A stretch of DNA of 64,000 nucleotides from Algoriphagus marincola DSM 16067 (GTDB lineage: Bacteria; Bacteroidota; Bacteroidia; Cytophagales; Cyclobacteriaceae): assembly GCF_000429405.1 (NCBI RefSeq), contig NZ_KE386898.1, positions 67,631 to 131,630 of the forward strand. The letters are read 5' to 3'. Position 1 is the first letter of the stretch. Each line of letters opens with the position of its first letter. Below, piece after piece: positions 41,452 to 50,595 of the stretch. Below the pieces are notes generated by a model. It was not told the origin of the DNA. It was given only the letters and a program-made list of their open reading frames with translations, and searched no databases. The translations under genes and the position numbers were made by a program.

Positions 41452-44151
41452 TTATCTAAACTGCTGACCAATGGTGAAGTGGAACTGTGGACCACTTCGA
41501 CGAGTCTGTCCAGGGATCGGGTCGAAACCGTAGCCCCAGTCTACACCGAGCAACCCAAAGGCTGGCATAAAGATCCGTGCACCTACACCGGCAGATTTTT
41601 TCAAGTCATACGGATTGAATTCCTCATAGGATCCCCAGTTGTTACCAGCTTCAGCAAATCCTAAGACAAAGATGGTGGCAGAAGGGTTCGGAGAAACCAA
41701 GAAACGTAATTCCATCACGTATTTGTTGTATACGATACCTCCAAATGGATCTGGGTCTGCTGTACCACGGGTATCCCGACCTGGGGTGATGGATTGGTTT
41801 TCATAACCTCTCAGACCGATGATTTCTTGACCTAGGGCAAAGTTGTTGAAGGTCATCCCGTCACCACCCATTACGAATCGCTCCAATGGAATGATGCCGA
41901 TTCGATTACCATAAGATCCCAAGAATCCCATGTGAGCTCGAGCACTTGCCACGAGTTTGTTGGACCCAAATAGTGGAGTGTAAATACTCGCATCAAACAT
42001 CCACTTATGATATTCCAGCCACTTGTACTTTTCCTCATCCGGAGATTCTGGACTTAGATTGTCATTCATGGATGAGTAAGGTGGAGTCATCGCCACATTT
42101 AGCATCACATTCGATCCAAATCTTGGATAGATAGGATTATCGATGTTGTTCCTAGCTATCGTTGTGTTGAGTGTAAGACTATTGGATCGTCCTGTTGGAT
42201 AGCTCAGACCAAATGAAGTACCAAACTGATCAAATTCGTAAACTTGGAATTGCAGGGAGTTAGAAATGCTGAAATAATCATCAGGCCAGGTTACTCGTCT
42301 TGCCAAACCGAGTGTAGCTCCAGTGATTTTAAAGAAGCCAAGCTCTTGTCCAAAATTGCCTGGATTAAAGAAGTCAACCTGACGCTGTACAGAGTGATTA
42401 AAGCTGAAACTCAATGCATTCGGCTTCTTACCTCCAAACCAAGGCTCGGTCAGTGAGATCGAATAGTTTTGGAAAGATCGACCATTAGCCTGTACTCGAA
42501 GTGAAAGCTTCTGCCCATCTCCCACAGGAAGTGGATCCCACTTGTCGAAGTTTCCGATGTTTTTGATCGAGAAATTGTTGAACGTCAAGCCAACTGTACC
42601 AACAAATCCGAAGAATCCTCCCCAACCACCGGAAAGCTCAATTTGATCATTTGGACGCTCTTCGAGCTCAAAGGTGATGTCCACGGTAGCAGCATCAAAA
42701 TTTGGCCGGAGATCAGGATTGATCTTTTCCGGATCAAAATAGCCCAATTGGGAAAGTTCTCGAATGGTTCGTACCAAAAGTGCTCTATTGAACTTCTGCC
42801 CAGGGAGAATTCGGATTTCCCGCATTACTACATGGTCGGAAGTTCGCTCGTTTCCTTTGATATTGACAGAATTCACAGTCACCTGAGGCCCTTCAAAAAT
42901 CCGCATTTCCATATCAATGGAATCACCGATTACGTTGACCTCTACAGGTTGGATATTGAAAAACAAGTATCCATCGTCCTGATAGAGAGAGCTGACATCA
43001 TCGCCTTTTTGAGGGTCATAATTCAGTCTTTTTTCCAGTTTCTCCCGATCGTAAACGTCGCCTTTTTGAATTCCCAACTTGGCTCGTAGCACCTGATCTG
43101 GGTGAATAAAGTTTCCGTTGAATTCAATATTTCGATAGTAATATTTTTGACCTTCTTCGATTTCTAGGTCAATATTGATTTCATCTTGACCAAAGGAATA
43201 AATCGAATCGGTAACGATTTTGGCATCCCTAAAACCTTTCGTTTGGTAGAAATTGACCACATTGTCTTTATCGTTTCGATATTCCTTTGGGATGTATTTC
43301 GATCCTCCGAAAAAGTTGAGTTTGAAGTTTTTATTGATGTATGACTTGACATCCTCCTTTGAGGCGGAGTCAGTGTACAAAATTGCATTCGCTACGTCTG
43401 AAGGCCCAGCCGCGGTCATTCTGGAATAGACATCCTTAAAGACACTTACCCGAGCATGTTCTTTGGTTTTCTTGAGTTTGGATTTGATTTTGGCGTCTGT
43501 GATTTCCTCATTTCCAAACACCCGGATTTCGTTGATCTTGACTTTTCCTTTGGTATCTACATCAAATCTAAGTTTCACGCTATTGGGTAAAGTCGTATCT
43601 CTGACTTGGGCTACCTTTACTTCTGTGTTCAAAAAGCCTTTGTCGACAAAGTATTTTTGAATATTTCTTTGGGAAGTGTTGAGTACATCCTCACGCACTA
43701 CCCGACCACGGATATTTATTTTATCCCGTAGTTCGCTTTCTTGGGTTTTGTTGATCCCGGTAAATTCAACTCTGGAGAATCGCGGGCGCTCAGTGAGGTC
43801 AAGCAACAATGAAATGTCTTCACCCTCTACCTTTGTGACCAAGATTTTCACATCTCCGATGATTCCCTGATTCCAGAGTTTTTTCAGAGCATTGGAAATA
43901 GCATCTCCTGGCACCTCGATCTGATCATCCACCTTCAGCCCTGAAAGGGAGATGATCGCGTTTTCATCAAGCGTCGAAAGCCCTACGGCTTTTATCTCGG
44001 CGATTCGATAAGTCTGTGGCTTGGAGTAGTTCAACTCCATGATGTCTATAGGCTTGCTCGAGGAATATCTCGATTGCCCAAGCCGTATCTGCGACATCGC
44101 TGTGTTTGCCCATACTAGACAAAATAGAATCAGTAAACTTCTTTTCATCAA
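41452..44151 (-). CDS. bamA: Outer membrane protein assembly factor BamA
   Basis: Central Omp85 component of the BAM machine, inserting beta-barrels in the outer membrane. The 899 residues have a signal peptide (about 1-20), five POTRA domains (about 45-470, e.g. GDVYDREKLEKRL and VNIKGNERTSDHVVMREIRI), and a C-terminal barrel that ends FHFTIGQQFR with aromatic strands. The lid-loop RG motif of Omp85 appears as GLRGYENQS. Between uppS (4 nt upstream) and two skp genes, an arrangement typical of Bacteroidota. Confidence 0.96.
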   Translation of the reverse strand: MMKRSLLILFCLVWANTAMSQIRLGQSRYSSSKPIDIMELNYSKPQTYRIAEIKAVGLSTLDENAIISLSGLKVDDQIEVPGDAISNALKKLWNQGIIGDVKILVTKVEGEDISLLLDLTERPRFSRVEFTGINKTQESELRDKINIRGRVVREDVLNTSQRNIQKYFVDKGFLNTEVKVAQVRDTTLPNSVKLRFDVDTKGKVKINEIRVFGNEEITDAKIKSKLKKTKEHARVSVFKDVYSRMTAAGPSDVANAILYTDSASKEDVKSYINKNFKLNFFGGSKYIPKEYRNDKDNVVNFYQTKGFRDAKIVTDSIYSFGQDEINIDLEIEEGQKYYYRNIEFNGNFIHPDQVLRAKLGIQKGDVYDREKLEKRLNYDPQKGDDVSSLYQDDGYLFFNIQPVEVNVIGDSIDMEMRIFEGPQVTVNSVNIKGNERTSDHVVMREIRILPGQKFNRALLVRTIRELSQLGYFDPEKINPDLRPNFDAATVDITFELEERPNDQIELSGGWGGFFGFVGTVGLTFNNFSIKNIGNFDKWDPLPVGDGQKLSLRVQANGRSFQNYSISLTEPWFGGKKPNALSFSFNHSVQRQVDFFNPGNFGQELGFFKITGATLGLARRVTWPDDYFSISNSLQFQVYEFDQFGTSFGLSYPTGRSNSLTLNTTIARNNIDNPIYPRFGSNVMLNVAMTPPYSSMNDNLSPESPDEEKYKWLEYHKWMFDASIYTPLFGSNKLVASARAHMGFLGSYGNRIGIIPLERFVMGGDGMTFNNFALGQEIIGLRGYENQSITPGRDTRGTADPDPFGGIVYNKYVMELRFLVSPNPSATIFVLGFAEAGNNWGSYEEFNPYDLKKSAGVGARIFMPAFGLLGVDWGYGFDPIPGQTRRSGPQFHFTIGQQFR

Positions 44152-44155
44152 TTAC

Positions 44156-44893
44156 TTAAGATTTAACCTGCTCCCCTGTTTTGCCAAACCTACGCTCTCT
44201 ATTCTGATAGTCGATGATAGCAGCCAAGAGGTGCTCTCTTCTGAAATCAGGCCATAGAACCGGAGTAAAATGTAACTCCGTGTAGGCTAGTTGCCAAAGC
44301 AGAAAATTGCTGATACGATACTCCCCACTTGTCCGAATCATCAGTTCCGGATTGGGGATGCCCGCGGTCTCGAGGTGGTCTTCAATCAACTGTTGGTTGA
44401 TTTCTTCCACCTTCAATTTTCCTTCAGAGATTTTTTGAGCAATGCGCTTGGTTGCTTGGGTGATTTCCCACTGACCACTGTAGCTAAGTGCTAAGATGAC
44501 AGTCAATCCATCATTTCCTTCCGTTGTCCTCTTGGCTTCCATTAGCTTGTCGAAGGCATTGGGAGGAAGGCTCTCCAGATCACCGATACTTTCCAGGCGG
44601 ATGTTGTTTTTCATCATCATCGGCACCTCATCAGTGATGGTTTTTACGAGGAGTTCCATCAATCCATTGACTTCTTCCTGTGGACGGGACCAGTTTTCGG
44701 TCGAAAACGAAAATAGAGTCAGGTACTTTACACCAAGATTCTCTGCCCCCTCAATGGCATCCTTCACGGCCTGAATAGCGTGACGATGACCAAATATCCG
44801 CATGGCGCCTTTCTTTTTGGCCCAGCGGCCATTGCCATCCATGATGATTGCTATGTGATTGGGGATTCGCTCTCGGTCTAAAACTTCCTTCAT
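44156..44893 (-). CDS. uppS: Undecaprenyl diphosphate synthase (isoprenyl transferase)
   Basis: Cis-prenyltransferase that makes the C55 lipid carrier for peptidoglycan and glycans. The 245 residues have the diagnostic start IAIIMDGNGRWAKKKG with catalytic D19, the FSTENWSRP segment, and a conserved C-terminal PELMIRTSGEYRISNFLLWQ. All catalytic residues appear intact. Lies 4 nt before bamA and downstream of porG on the same strand. Confidence 0.96.
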   Translation of the reverse strand: MKEVLDRERIPNHIAIIMDGNGRWAKKKGAMRIFGHRHAIQAVKDAIEGAENLGVKYLTLFSFSTENWSRPQEEVNGLMELLVKTITDEVPMMMKNNIRLESIGDLESLPPNAFDKLMEAKRTTEGNDGLTVILALSYSGQWEITQATKRIAQKISEGKLKVEEINQQLIEDHLETAGIPNPELMIRTSGEYRISNFLLWQLAYTELHFTPVLWPDFRREHLLAAIIDYQNRERRFGKTGEQVKS

Positions 44894-44975
44894 TACTTCC
44901 GATCCGGGTACCTACATTTTTGGAGGTACAAAAATGCTATTTCTTTTCCAAATATTAAGCCTAAGACTCAATTAA

Positions 44976-45725
44976 TTAATAGGCGTAGCACTTTGTACTC
45001 TGTATGGTATAGCTGATCGTGAGACTCAGGAAGTAGTACCAGTCCTTGTCGTAGGGATTTCCAAAATTAATCCCGTATGGTTGATCGGGGTTATTTGGGT
45101 CTTGGAATCTTGGTATGGGCGGGGAGCTACTATCAATTCTATCGATAAAATCCGTGAAAGTAGCCCGGATTCCTGCTTCCATAGCCAGGGTCCAGCGATC
45201 ATTGAGCCGATATTTCACTCCCCCACCAAAGGGAATGACTACCGTGCCTAGATTGTAGCGATCGGAGGAGTTGAATGCATAGGTATTTCCTTTGAGGAAA
45301 AAATGCGAGTATCCAATTCCAAAGAATGCATAGGGAGACCAGAAGAACTCAGAATCATTCCGAAGGAAATCCAAAAAATTGAATTCCATTACCGCTGACC
45401 CCTCGATCATTCCACCCCTAAACCGCGCATCTCTACGCTGAGCAGCTAGGTCTAAGGGTCTTACGCTATCGGTCGCCCGAATCGTCCCTGCTGTAATGCC
45501 TACCCGAAGCGTCCAGACATTGTCAAAATTTCTCTTGCCAAACAACGTGCCGTGAAGACCTAAATGGTCCAGGTCAATAGTTCTGAGTATATCTCCGGTG
45601 TAAGCAGTGGTGCCTAGACCTCCTCCGATTTCGTATTTCTGAGCTTTGGCATCTGGGGCTGTAATCCCCGCAAAGAGCAGAAAACAATAAAAGAAGCTGA
45701 GTATCTGAAAATTGACCTTTTTCAA
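44976..45725 (-). CDS. porG: Type IX secretion system protein PorG (DUF6089 family)
   Basis: Outer-membrane barrel of 249 residues with a signal peptide (cleavage near APDAKAQKYEIGG). Mature start EIGGGLGTTAYTGDI and repeated aromatic strands (YAFFGIGYSHFFLKGN, WTLAMEAGIRATFTDFIDRI) match the DUF6089/PorG family. PorG is needed for T9SS activity in Porphyromonas gingivalis, and the porG-uppS-bamA-skp-skp order here matches what I recall there. Sequence alone gives the family; the T9SS role is from known homologues and synteny. Confidence 0.85.
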   Translation of the reverse strand: MKKVNFQILSFFYCFLLFAGITAPDAKAQKYEIGGGLGTTAYTGDILRTIDLDHLGLHGTLFGKRNFDNVWTLRVGITAGTIRATDSVRPLDLAAQRRDARFRGGMIEGSAVMEFNFLDFLRNDSEFFWSPYAFFGIGYSHFFLKGNTYAFNSSDRYNLGTVVIPFGGGVKYRLNDRWTLAMEAGIRATFTDFIDRIDSSSPPIPRFQDPNNPDQPYGINFGNPYDKDWYYFLSLTISYTIQSTKCYAY

Positions 45726-45819
45726 GACGATGCAAGTTATGAAGTACCTAACGTTTAAAAAACGCTCTTTGGTATCTCCTGGGTTAATCTTTGTTAAGCT
45801 AAAACGATCATTTGGAGCC

Positions 45820-46695
45820 TTAATTTCTCATATCTAGACCCCAATGTAATTTCTGTCTCAAGGTATCAAAAAAATCATAATTGGGAAGCTTTACAAGTTT
45901 GGCTGAAAATGTCTCTTTTTTGATTTTAAATCTTAGTTCCGGTGAAACAGAGGTGGATCTCGAGTCCAGCGAGACCAAGTATTTGTCAGCTCTACCCTCG
46001 ATTTCTATACATATTTCACTGTCGTCAGAAACCACAATCGGCCTCACATTGAGGTTGTGAGGGCTGACCGGAGTAATCACCAGGTTTTTTGCTTTGGGAG
46101 AAAGTAATGGGCCTCCGCAGCTTAGCGAATAACCTGTGGATCCGGTAGGTGTGGCCACAATGAGTCCATCTGCCCAATAGCTGTTTAGATATTTTCCATC
46201 CACGTAGGTGTGTACGGTGATCATGGAAGAGGTGTCTCGCTTGTGAATGGTGAATTCATTCAGCCCGAAGTTCAAGCCATTGAAAAGTTTTCGATCACAG
46301 TCTAAGGACACGAGGCTTCTTTCTTCTATTTGAAAATTTCCAGAGGATAGATGATTTACCGCCTCCTCAATAGTGTCTGTGGTAACTGTAGCCAAAAAAC
46401 CCAATCTCCCGGTATTCAGTCCTAAAATCGGGGTCTCCAAAGCACCTACCTGGCATACTGAGTCCAAAAGGGTCCCGTCCCCACCAATGGAAATCAGAAA
46501 ATCCATCGAAGCCATTTTATTTTTGGAATCGATGAGCTGATAGGTAAGACCAGTATTTCCCTGCATTCGAAGGAGTCTGTCGAAGGGCTGTGTGACGTGA
46601 ATTTCAAAGCTTTTTTTCTCCAAAGCACGAAAGAGTGCTTTGATGTCTTGAAGAAATTCTTGCTTTAAGCTGAGTCCGTGAAGCGCAATTTTCAT
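45820..46695 (-). CDS. nadK: NAD kinase
   Basis: ATP-dependent NAD kinase producing NADP. The 291 residues carry the GGDGT motif (71-75) with its catalytic Asp, LNTGRLGFLA, NEFTIHK and the PTGSTGYSLSCGGPLL motif. Intact and typical length. Downstream of the CBS gene on the same strand, 94 bp away. Confidence 0.95.
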   Translation of the reverse strand: MKIALHGLSLKQEFLQDIKALFRALEKKSFEIHVTQPFDRLLRMQGNTGLTYQLIDSKNKMASMDFLISIGGDGTLLDSVCQVGALETPILGLNTGRLGFLATVTTDTIEEAVNHLSSGNFQIEERSLVSLDCDRKLFNGLNFGLNEFTIHKRDTSSMITVHTYVDGKYLNSYWADGLIVATPTGSTGYSLSCGGPLLSPKAKNLVITPVSPHNLNVRPIVVSDDSEICIEIEGRADKYLVSLDSRSTSVSPELRFKIKKETFSAKLVKLPNYDFFDTLRQKLHWGLDMRN

Positions 46696-46789
46696 GTGGT
46701 TATAATTGATTTTCAGCGGTCACATGGAATCTCGCAAACTTTACAATCATCCCGGTGTGTGTCGCTAGCGACCTGCTCGATTTCATCCG

Positions 46790-47455
46790 CTAAATATCTA
46801 AAAATCTCAGCAAGTTGCCGATTCGGTCTTCTTCGCTGCTTATACCTGCTTCTTCCTGATAGTGATCGAGGATTTTGTAGCCAAAGCGCTCCAAAGTAGC
46901 TTTGATATAGCGAAGTTCGGGCTGATCTAGCTTCAGCGTCAGCTTTATTTTAGAATCATCGAGAGGATCATTGCTGATAAATGAGCTAAGGATTTTGGTA
47001 TTTTCTGTCTCTGTGAGTCGGGCAATCTCAGCTAGGCTATAGTCCGACATATTCATGGAAAGGACCAAGACAGAACCTTGAGACTGAATGGAAAGGCTAT
47101 CTGCAAAAGCTGATATGGCGTCTTCCATGGTCACAACTCCCAGGTAGGTCATTTCTCTGTCCAGAACCGCCACCATATTGGAATGGTGTTCAGCACTTAT
47201 TTTCAAAATATCATATACGTGCTGATCAGTGTAGACCCAACAGTTGTAGTTATTCAAAGGAATTGTTTCAAGAAACTTCTCTGGGTCATTTAAATCAAAA
47301 ATGATCTCATCACTCAAAAACCCAAGAAACTTACCCTTATCTACTACTGGCAAAAGATCGGTACGAATTTCCTCCATCCACGCCAAAGCCATCTTGGCCT
47401 GATCGGTCAATTTGAGTGGTGGAATAAGGTTATTGATAAATTCGTACGCCTGCAT
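46790..47455 (-). CDS. CBS-domain protein
   Basis: 221 residues with a tandem pair of CBS domains: LLPVVDKGKFLGFLSDEIIF and MVAVLDREMTYLGVVTMEDAISAFAD (about 30-125), which usually bind adenine nucleotides as a regulatory module. The C-terminal half (about 130-221) looks ACT-like: SVLVLSMNMSDYSLAEIARLTETENTKIL. A stand-alone CBS-ACT regulator next to nadK; the regulated partner is not known. Confidence 0.82.
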   Translation of the reverse strand: MQAYEFINNLIPPLKLTDQAKMALAWMEEIRTDLLPVVDKGKFLGFLSDEIIFDLNDPEKFLETIPLNNYNCWVYTDQHVYDILKISAEHHSNMVAVLDREMTYLGVVTMEDAISAFADSLSIQSQGSVLVLSMNMSDYSLAEIARLTETENTKILSSFISNDPLDDSKIKLTLKLDQPELRYIKATLERFGYKILDHYQEEAGISSEEDRIGNLLRFLDI

Positions 47456-47531
47456 AAATGAAAGTTAGGAAATGATTTATAAAAGCAAAACGCCTAACTA
47501 GGTTTTCTTGTTCCTTGAATCGAATCCTTGA

Positions 47532-48728
47532 TTAGAAGATCAGGTTGTTTAGGATCCCTAAAACAATTCCACCTAAGATAATCCAAGGCGATGAAATCTT
47601 GGTGAATTGGAGGAGGCTGTAGGCGGTTAAAATCATGAAAATATTCAGCAAATTAGCCTCCAGAGGTTCGAAAAGCAGATATGCAGCAGCAATGAGCATA
47701 CCGCAGGAAACTGCATTGATGCCTTCGAGTGCAGCACGAACTGGGCGGTATTTTTTGAGTTGATCCCAAAATCGTATGACGAAAAATATTAAAAAAATAC
47801 CTGGAAGAAATATTCCTGCAGCAGCTATCAAGCCACCAGTAAGGAAGCCTAGTAAGCCATACTCCCGCATAGAAAGCGCTCCGACGAAAGAAGATATACT
47901 GAAGGTGGGTCCGGGAATCCCTTGGGAAATTGCGTATCCAGTAAGAAACTCTTCCGAAGAAAGGAAATGCTTGAAATCTACAAACTCAGTATAGAGATAA
48001 GGAACTAATACTTGCCCTCCTCCGAAAATCAAACTTCCGTTTCGATAGAAATTTTCGAATAATAAGACCGATTGGAATTTGGTCAAAGCACCCAATACTG
48101 CGGCACCTGCCAGCACTCCCGCCCAGAGGTAGAAATTAGCCCATTGGATCTTTAGTGGGGTGTCTTGCTCCAGTTTAGGTTGTTTTTTGTATTTGATGGA
48201 GGTGCTTAATCCTCCGATCAGCAGCAGGATGGGAAATACGAAGGGCGAACTGTAGAAAAAGGCCACAAAAGTGGAAATAAGAACCAGAACCATTGCCTCG
48301 GTGGTCTGCACCATTTTGCTGATGGTTTTCTGAGCCGCAAAAATGATAAACCCAATGGCCATGGGCTGAATGAATTTGGCAAAATTCAGTGCTCCGGGTG
48401 TTTTTTCCTGAAGAAAGTAAATTAAAATAGCGGCTCCCGTCATGATCAAACTGGCTGGAATGATCCAAACCAAGAGTGCCAGATAAGCAAGATTGGGGCC
48501 TCCAACCCGAAAACCGATGGCGGAAACCAACTGTGTAGAGGATGGACCCGGGAGCATATTGCATAGCGCATTTAGCTCCCAAAGCTCATCTTCGGTAATG
48601 TAGCCGCGTTGATTGACCATTCGCTCCAAGAGCATGGCTAGAAAAGCTTGCGGTCCTCCAAACGCAGTCAGCGAAAGGGCCAGAATGTCCTTAAGAAACA
48701 AGTAGTATCTGACCCTTTTGATCGACAT
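47532..48728 (-). CDS. Chromate-transporter family (ChrA-like) membrane protein
   Basis: 398 residues, polytopic, with two ChrA halves. Each carries the family start (YYLFLKDILALSLTAFGGPQAFLAML and SLIFGGGQVLVPYLYTEF) and an LPGPSSTQL / GIPGPTFSISS motif. This is the long double-domain form of the chromate ion transporter family. Substrate may be chromate or another anion; it cannot be read from the sequence. The start is 3 nt after the downstream oxygenase gene's stop, so the two are likely co-transcribed. Confidence 0.88.
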   Translation of the reverse strand: MSIKRVRYYLFLKDILALSLTAFGGPQAFLAMLLERMVNQRGYITEDELWELNALCNMLPGPSSTQLVSAIGFRVGGPNLAYLALLVWIIPASLIMTGAAILIYFLQEKTPGALNFAKFIQPMAIGFIIFAAQKTISKMVQTTEAMVLVLISTFVAFFYSSPFVFPILLLIGGLSTSIKYKKQPKLEQDTPLKIQWANFYLWAGVLAGAAVLGALTKFQSVLLFENFYRNGSLIFGGGQVLVPYLYTEFVDFKHFLSSEEFLTGYAISQGIPGPTFSISSFVGALSMREYGLLGFLTGGLIAAAGIFLPGIFLIFFVIRFWDQLKKYRPVRAALEGINAVSCGMLIAAAYLLFEPLEANLLNIFMILTAYSLLQFTKISSPWIILGGIVLGILNNLIF

Positions 48729-48731
48729 GGT

Positions 48732-49709
48732 TTATTTTTTCAAGCCTAGTTCCCGTAGGCGCTCATCCAAAAATTCGCCTGCCGTTGCATCTTCAAATTG
48801 CTTGGGGTTTTCTTCACTGATGCAACTTTCCAGACATGTCAAGTCCATTTCAGAGCGTGGGTGCATGAAGAAAGGAATGGAATATCGGCTCGTATTCATC
48901 AATTCACGAGGTGGATTCACTACCCGGTGAATGGTTGATTTCAACTTTTTATTGGTCAGTCGCTCGAGCATATCACCTACATTCACCACCAACTGGTCAG
49001 GAAGTGCCGTGATAGGAATCCATTTGCCATCCTTTCTCAATACCTGCAGCCCATCTGCACTGGCGCCCATCAAAAGAGTGATGAGATTGATATCCCCATG
49101 CTCTGCAGCACGAACGGCATCATCAGGTACTTCCTCGGGATTTTCGATAGGGAAATAGTGAATCTGTCTCAGGATTGAATTTCCATGTGCTACTTTATCC
49201 TCAAAGTAATCCTCTTCCAATTCCAAGCTGATTGCAATCGCTCTAAGCATCGCCTTTCCTGCTTTTTCGAGGGTTTGGAAAGCTTCAGTCGCCGCATCTT
49301 TGAATTCAGGGATTTCTTCCGGCCAGACATTGGATGGATATTCTTCCTTCACAGAATCCCCCTCGGGAATCTCAGAGAGTTCTTGTCCCACATGGAAAAA
49401 CTCTTTCAAGTCGCCGGTATTTCTACCTTTAGCATGTTCTTTTCCTTTGCCGGTATAGCCTCGCTGAAATCCTATTTCTGGATGTTCATACTTCGTTTTT
49501 ACTTCATCTGGCAGGCTGAAAAAGTCCTTGATTGACTTGTAAAGACGATCTTGAAGGTCTTGATTGAGACCGTGGTTTTTGATTGCTACAAAACCTATGT
49601 TTTCGTATGCTTCACTTAGTTTTTTGACAAAGGCTGCTTTTTGTTCGGCCGACCCGGAAGTAAAATCGGCAAGATCCAAGCTGGGGATTTCATCAAAGAG
49701 GATTGACAT
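48732..49709 (-). CDS. 2-oxoglutarate-Fe(II) oxygenase, isopenicillin N synthase-like
   Basis: 325 residues of the isopenicillin N synthase-like dioxygenase family. The iron triad is H204, D206 (EHGDIN) and H261 (STIHRV), with the 2-oxoglutarate Arg R275 in RYSIPFF. N-terminal IPSLDLADF and ENIGFVAIKNHG fit the family. The substrate is unknown; it is paired with chrA, 3 nt away, whose gene it precedes on the minus strand. Confidence 0.9.
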   Translation of the reverse strand: MSILFDEIPSLDLADFTSGSAEQKAAFVKKLSEAYENIGFVAIKNHGLNQDLQDRLYKSIKDFFSLPDEVKTKYEHPEIGFQRGYTGKGKEHAKGRNTGDLKEFFHVGQELSEIPEGDSVKEEYPSNVWPEEIPEFKDAATEAFQTLEKAGKAMLRAIAISLELEEDYFEDKVAHGNSILRQIHYFPIENPEEVPDDAVRAAEHGDINLITLLMGASADGLQVLRKDGKWIPITALPDQLVVNVGDMLERLTNKKLKSTIHRVVNPPRELMNTSRYSIPFFMHPRSEMDLTCLESCISEENPKQFEDATAGEFLDERLRELGLKK

Positions 49710-49775
49710 AGTGGGTATGTTAAATGTATGGCAAGTAAAATTTGGCTAAAAATAATACCTTTAGAGTCAAAACCC

Positions 49776-50555
49776 ATGCTGATGAAAAAGAACCTGATAT
49801 TTCTTGGCTTTGCTGCGGTATTTCTGATGGCTTGCTCTGAGGAAAGAAAAAAAATTAACGAGCAGGTAGTGCCGCATCCTTCGGAAGACTCTACGCAAGT
49901 AGAGGATGCGCGAGACGAGGTTGCTTTTTTTCAATATGAAGAATTACCTGATTTTCCAGATGCCATTTTGGAGCTTTATACCCCTTTAGGGAATCAGGTG
50001 TTCAGACCTGGTAAAGTTCCTTTCGAATTCAATATCAAGAATTACCCCTTTGAAGAGGAAGCTTCTAATCGGTTTAGGCTTTTCCTAATCCTAAATGGAA
50101 GTGATCCAGTTGGTCACCGAAGTCCGATTTTTCAACAGGAGCTTCAGGAAGGTACCTATCGGGTAGTGGCTTTCTTGGTGGATGAAGCAGGTTTTGCTTT
50201 GAAAAACTTTGGAAACTATGTTGACCGGGACTTCCAAGTAGGAGATTCCAGGCCCTTTCCTTATTCGGCAGAGCCGTATTTGGCTCTGAATTTTCCCCGG
50301 GCAAATCAAGAGTATGGCGCTGAAGATGAATTTGTTGTGGACTTTTTAGTGCTTGGAGGTGATATGAAGTTGGATGGGCTGAAAGTGAAAATCGAAATTG
50401 GAGACTACGAGTACGAAATAGACCATATAGCTCCAATCAGGATTGAAAATCTCCCTGCCGGCGAATATCAGGTGAAAGTTTCTCTCCTCAGAAATAACAA
50501 TACTGAGCTTGAGGGACCATTCTCTTCCGTCACCAAGACGGTGATTGTGCGATAA
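49776..50555 (+). CDS. Hypothetical lipoprotein
   Basis: Start at ATG 49776 or 49782 gives a lipoprotein signal (KKNLIFLGFAAVFLMACSEE, lipobox FLMAC). The ATG at 49728 would add 16 residues before the signal peptide. The mature part has an acidic stretch, FPDAILELYTPLGN, then two beta-rich repeats with GKVPFEFNIKNYPF and YEIDHIAPIRIENLPAGEYQVKVSL, which resemble Ig-like strands. No catalytic motif. A TACCTTTA near 49757 is a one-mismatch -7 box. Confidence 0.75.
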   Translation: MLMKKNLIFLGFAAVFLMACSEERKKINEQVVPHPSEDSTQVEDARDEVAFFQYEELPDFPDAILELYTPLGNQVFRPGKVPFEFNIKNYPFEEEASNRFRLFLILNGSDPVGHRSPIFQQELQEGTYRVVAFLVDEAGFALKNFGNYVDRDFQVGDSRPFPYSAEPYLALNFPRANQEYGAEDEFVVDFLVLGGDMKLDGLKVKIEIGDYEYEIDHIAPIRIENLPAGEYQVKVSLLRNNNTELEGPFSSVTKTVIVR

Positions 50556-50560
50556 GTAGC

Positions 50561-50568
50561 TATCTTTG
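50561..50568 (+). promoter_or_regulatory. -7 box upstream of serS
   Basis: TATCTTTG matches TAnnTTTG; transcription would begin about 20 nt before the serS ATG at 50596. A TTG lies 13 bases upstream, closer than usual. Confidence 0.55.
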
Positions 50569-50595
50569 CGATTTACCACAATTTTGATTTAATAC

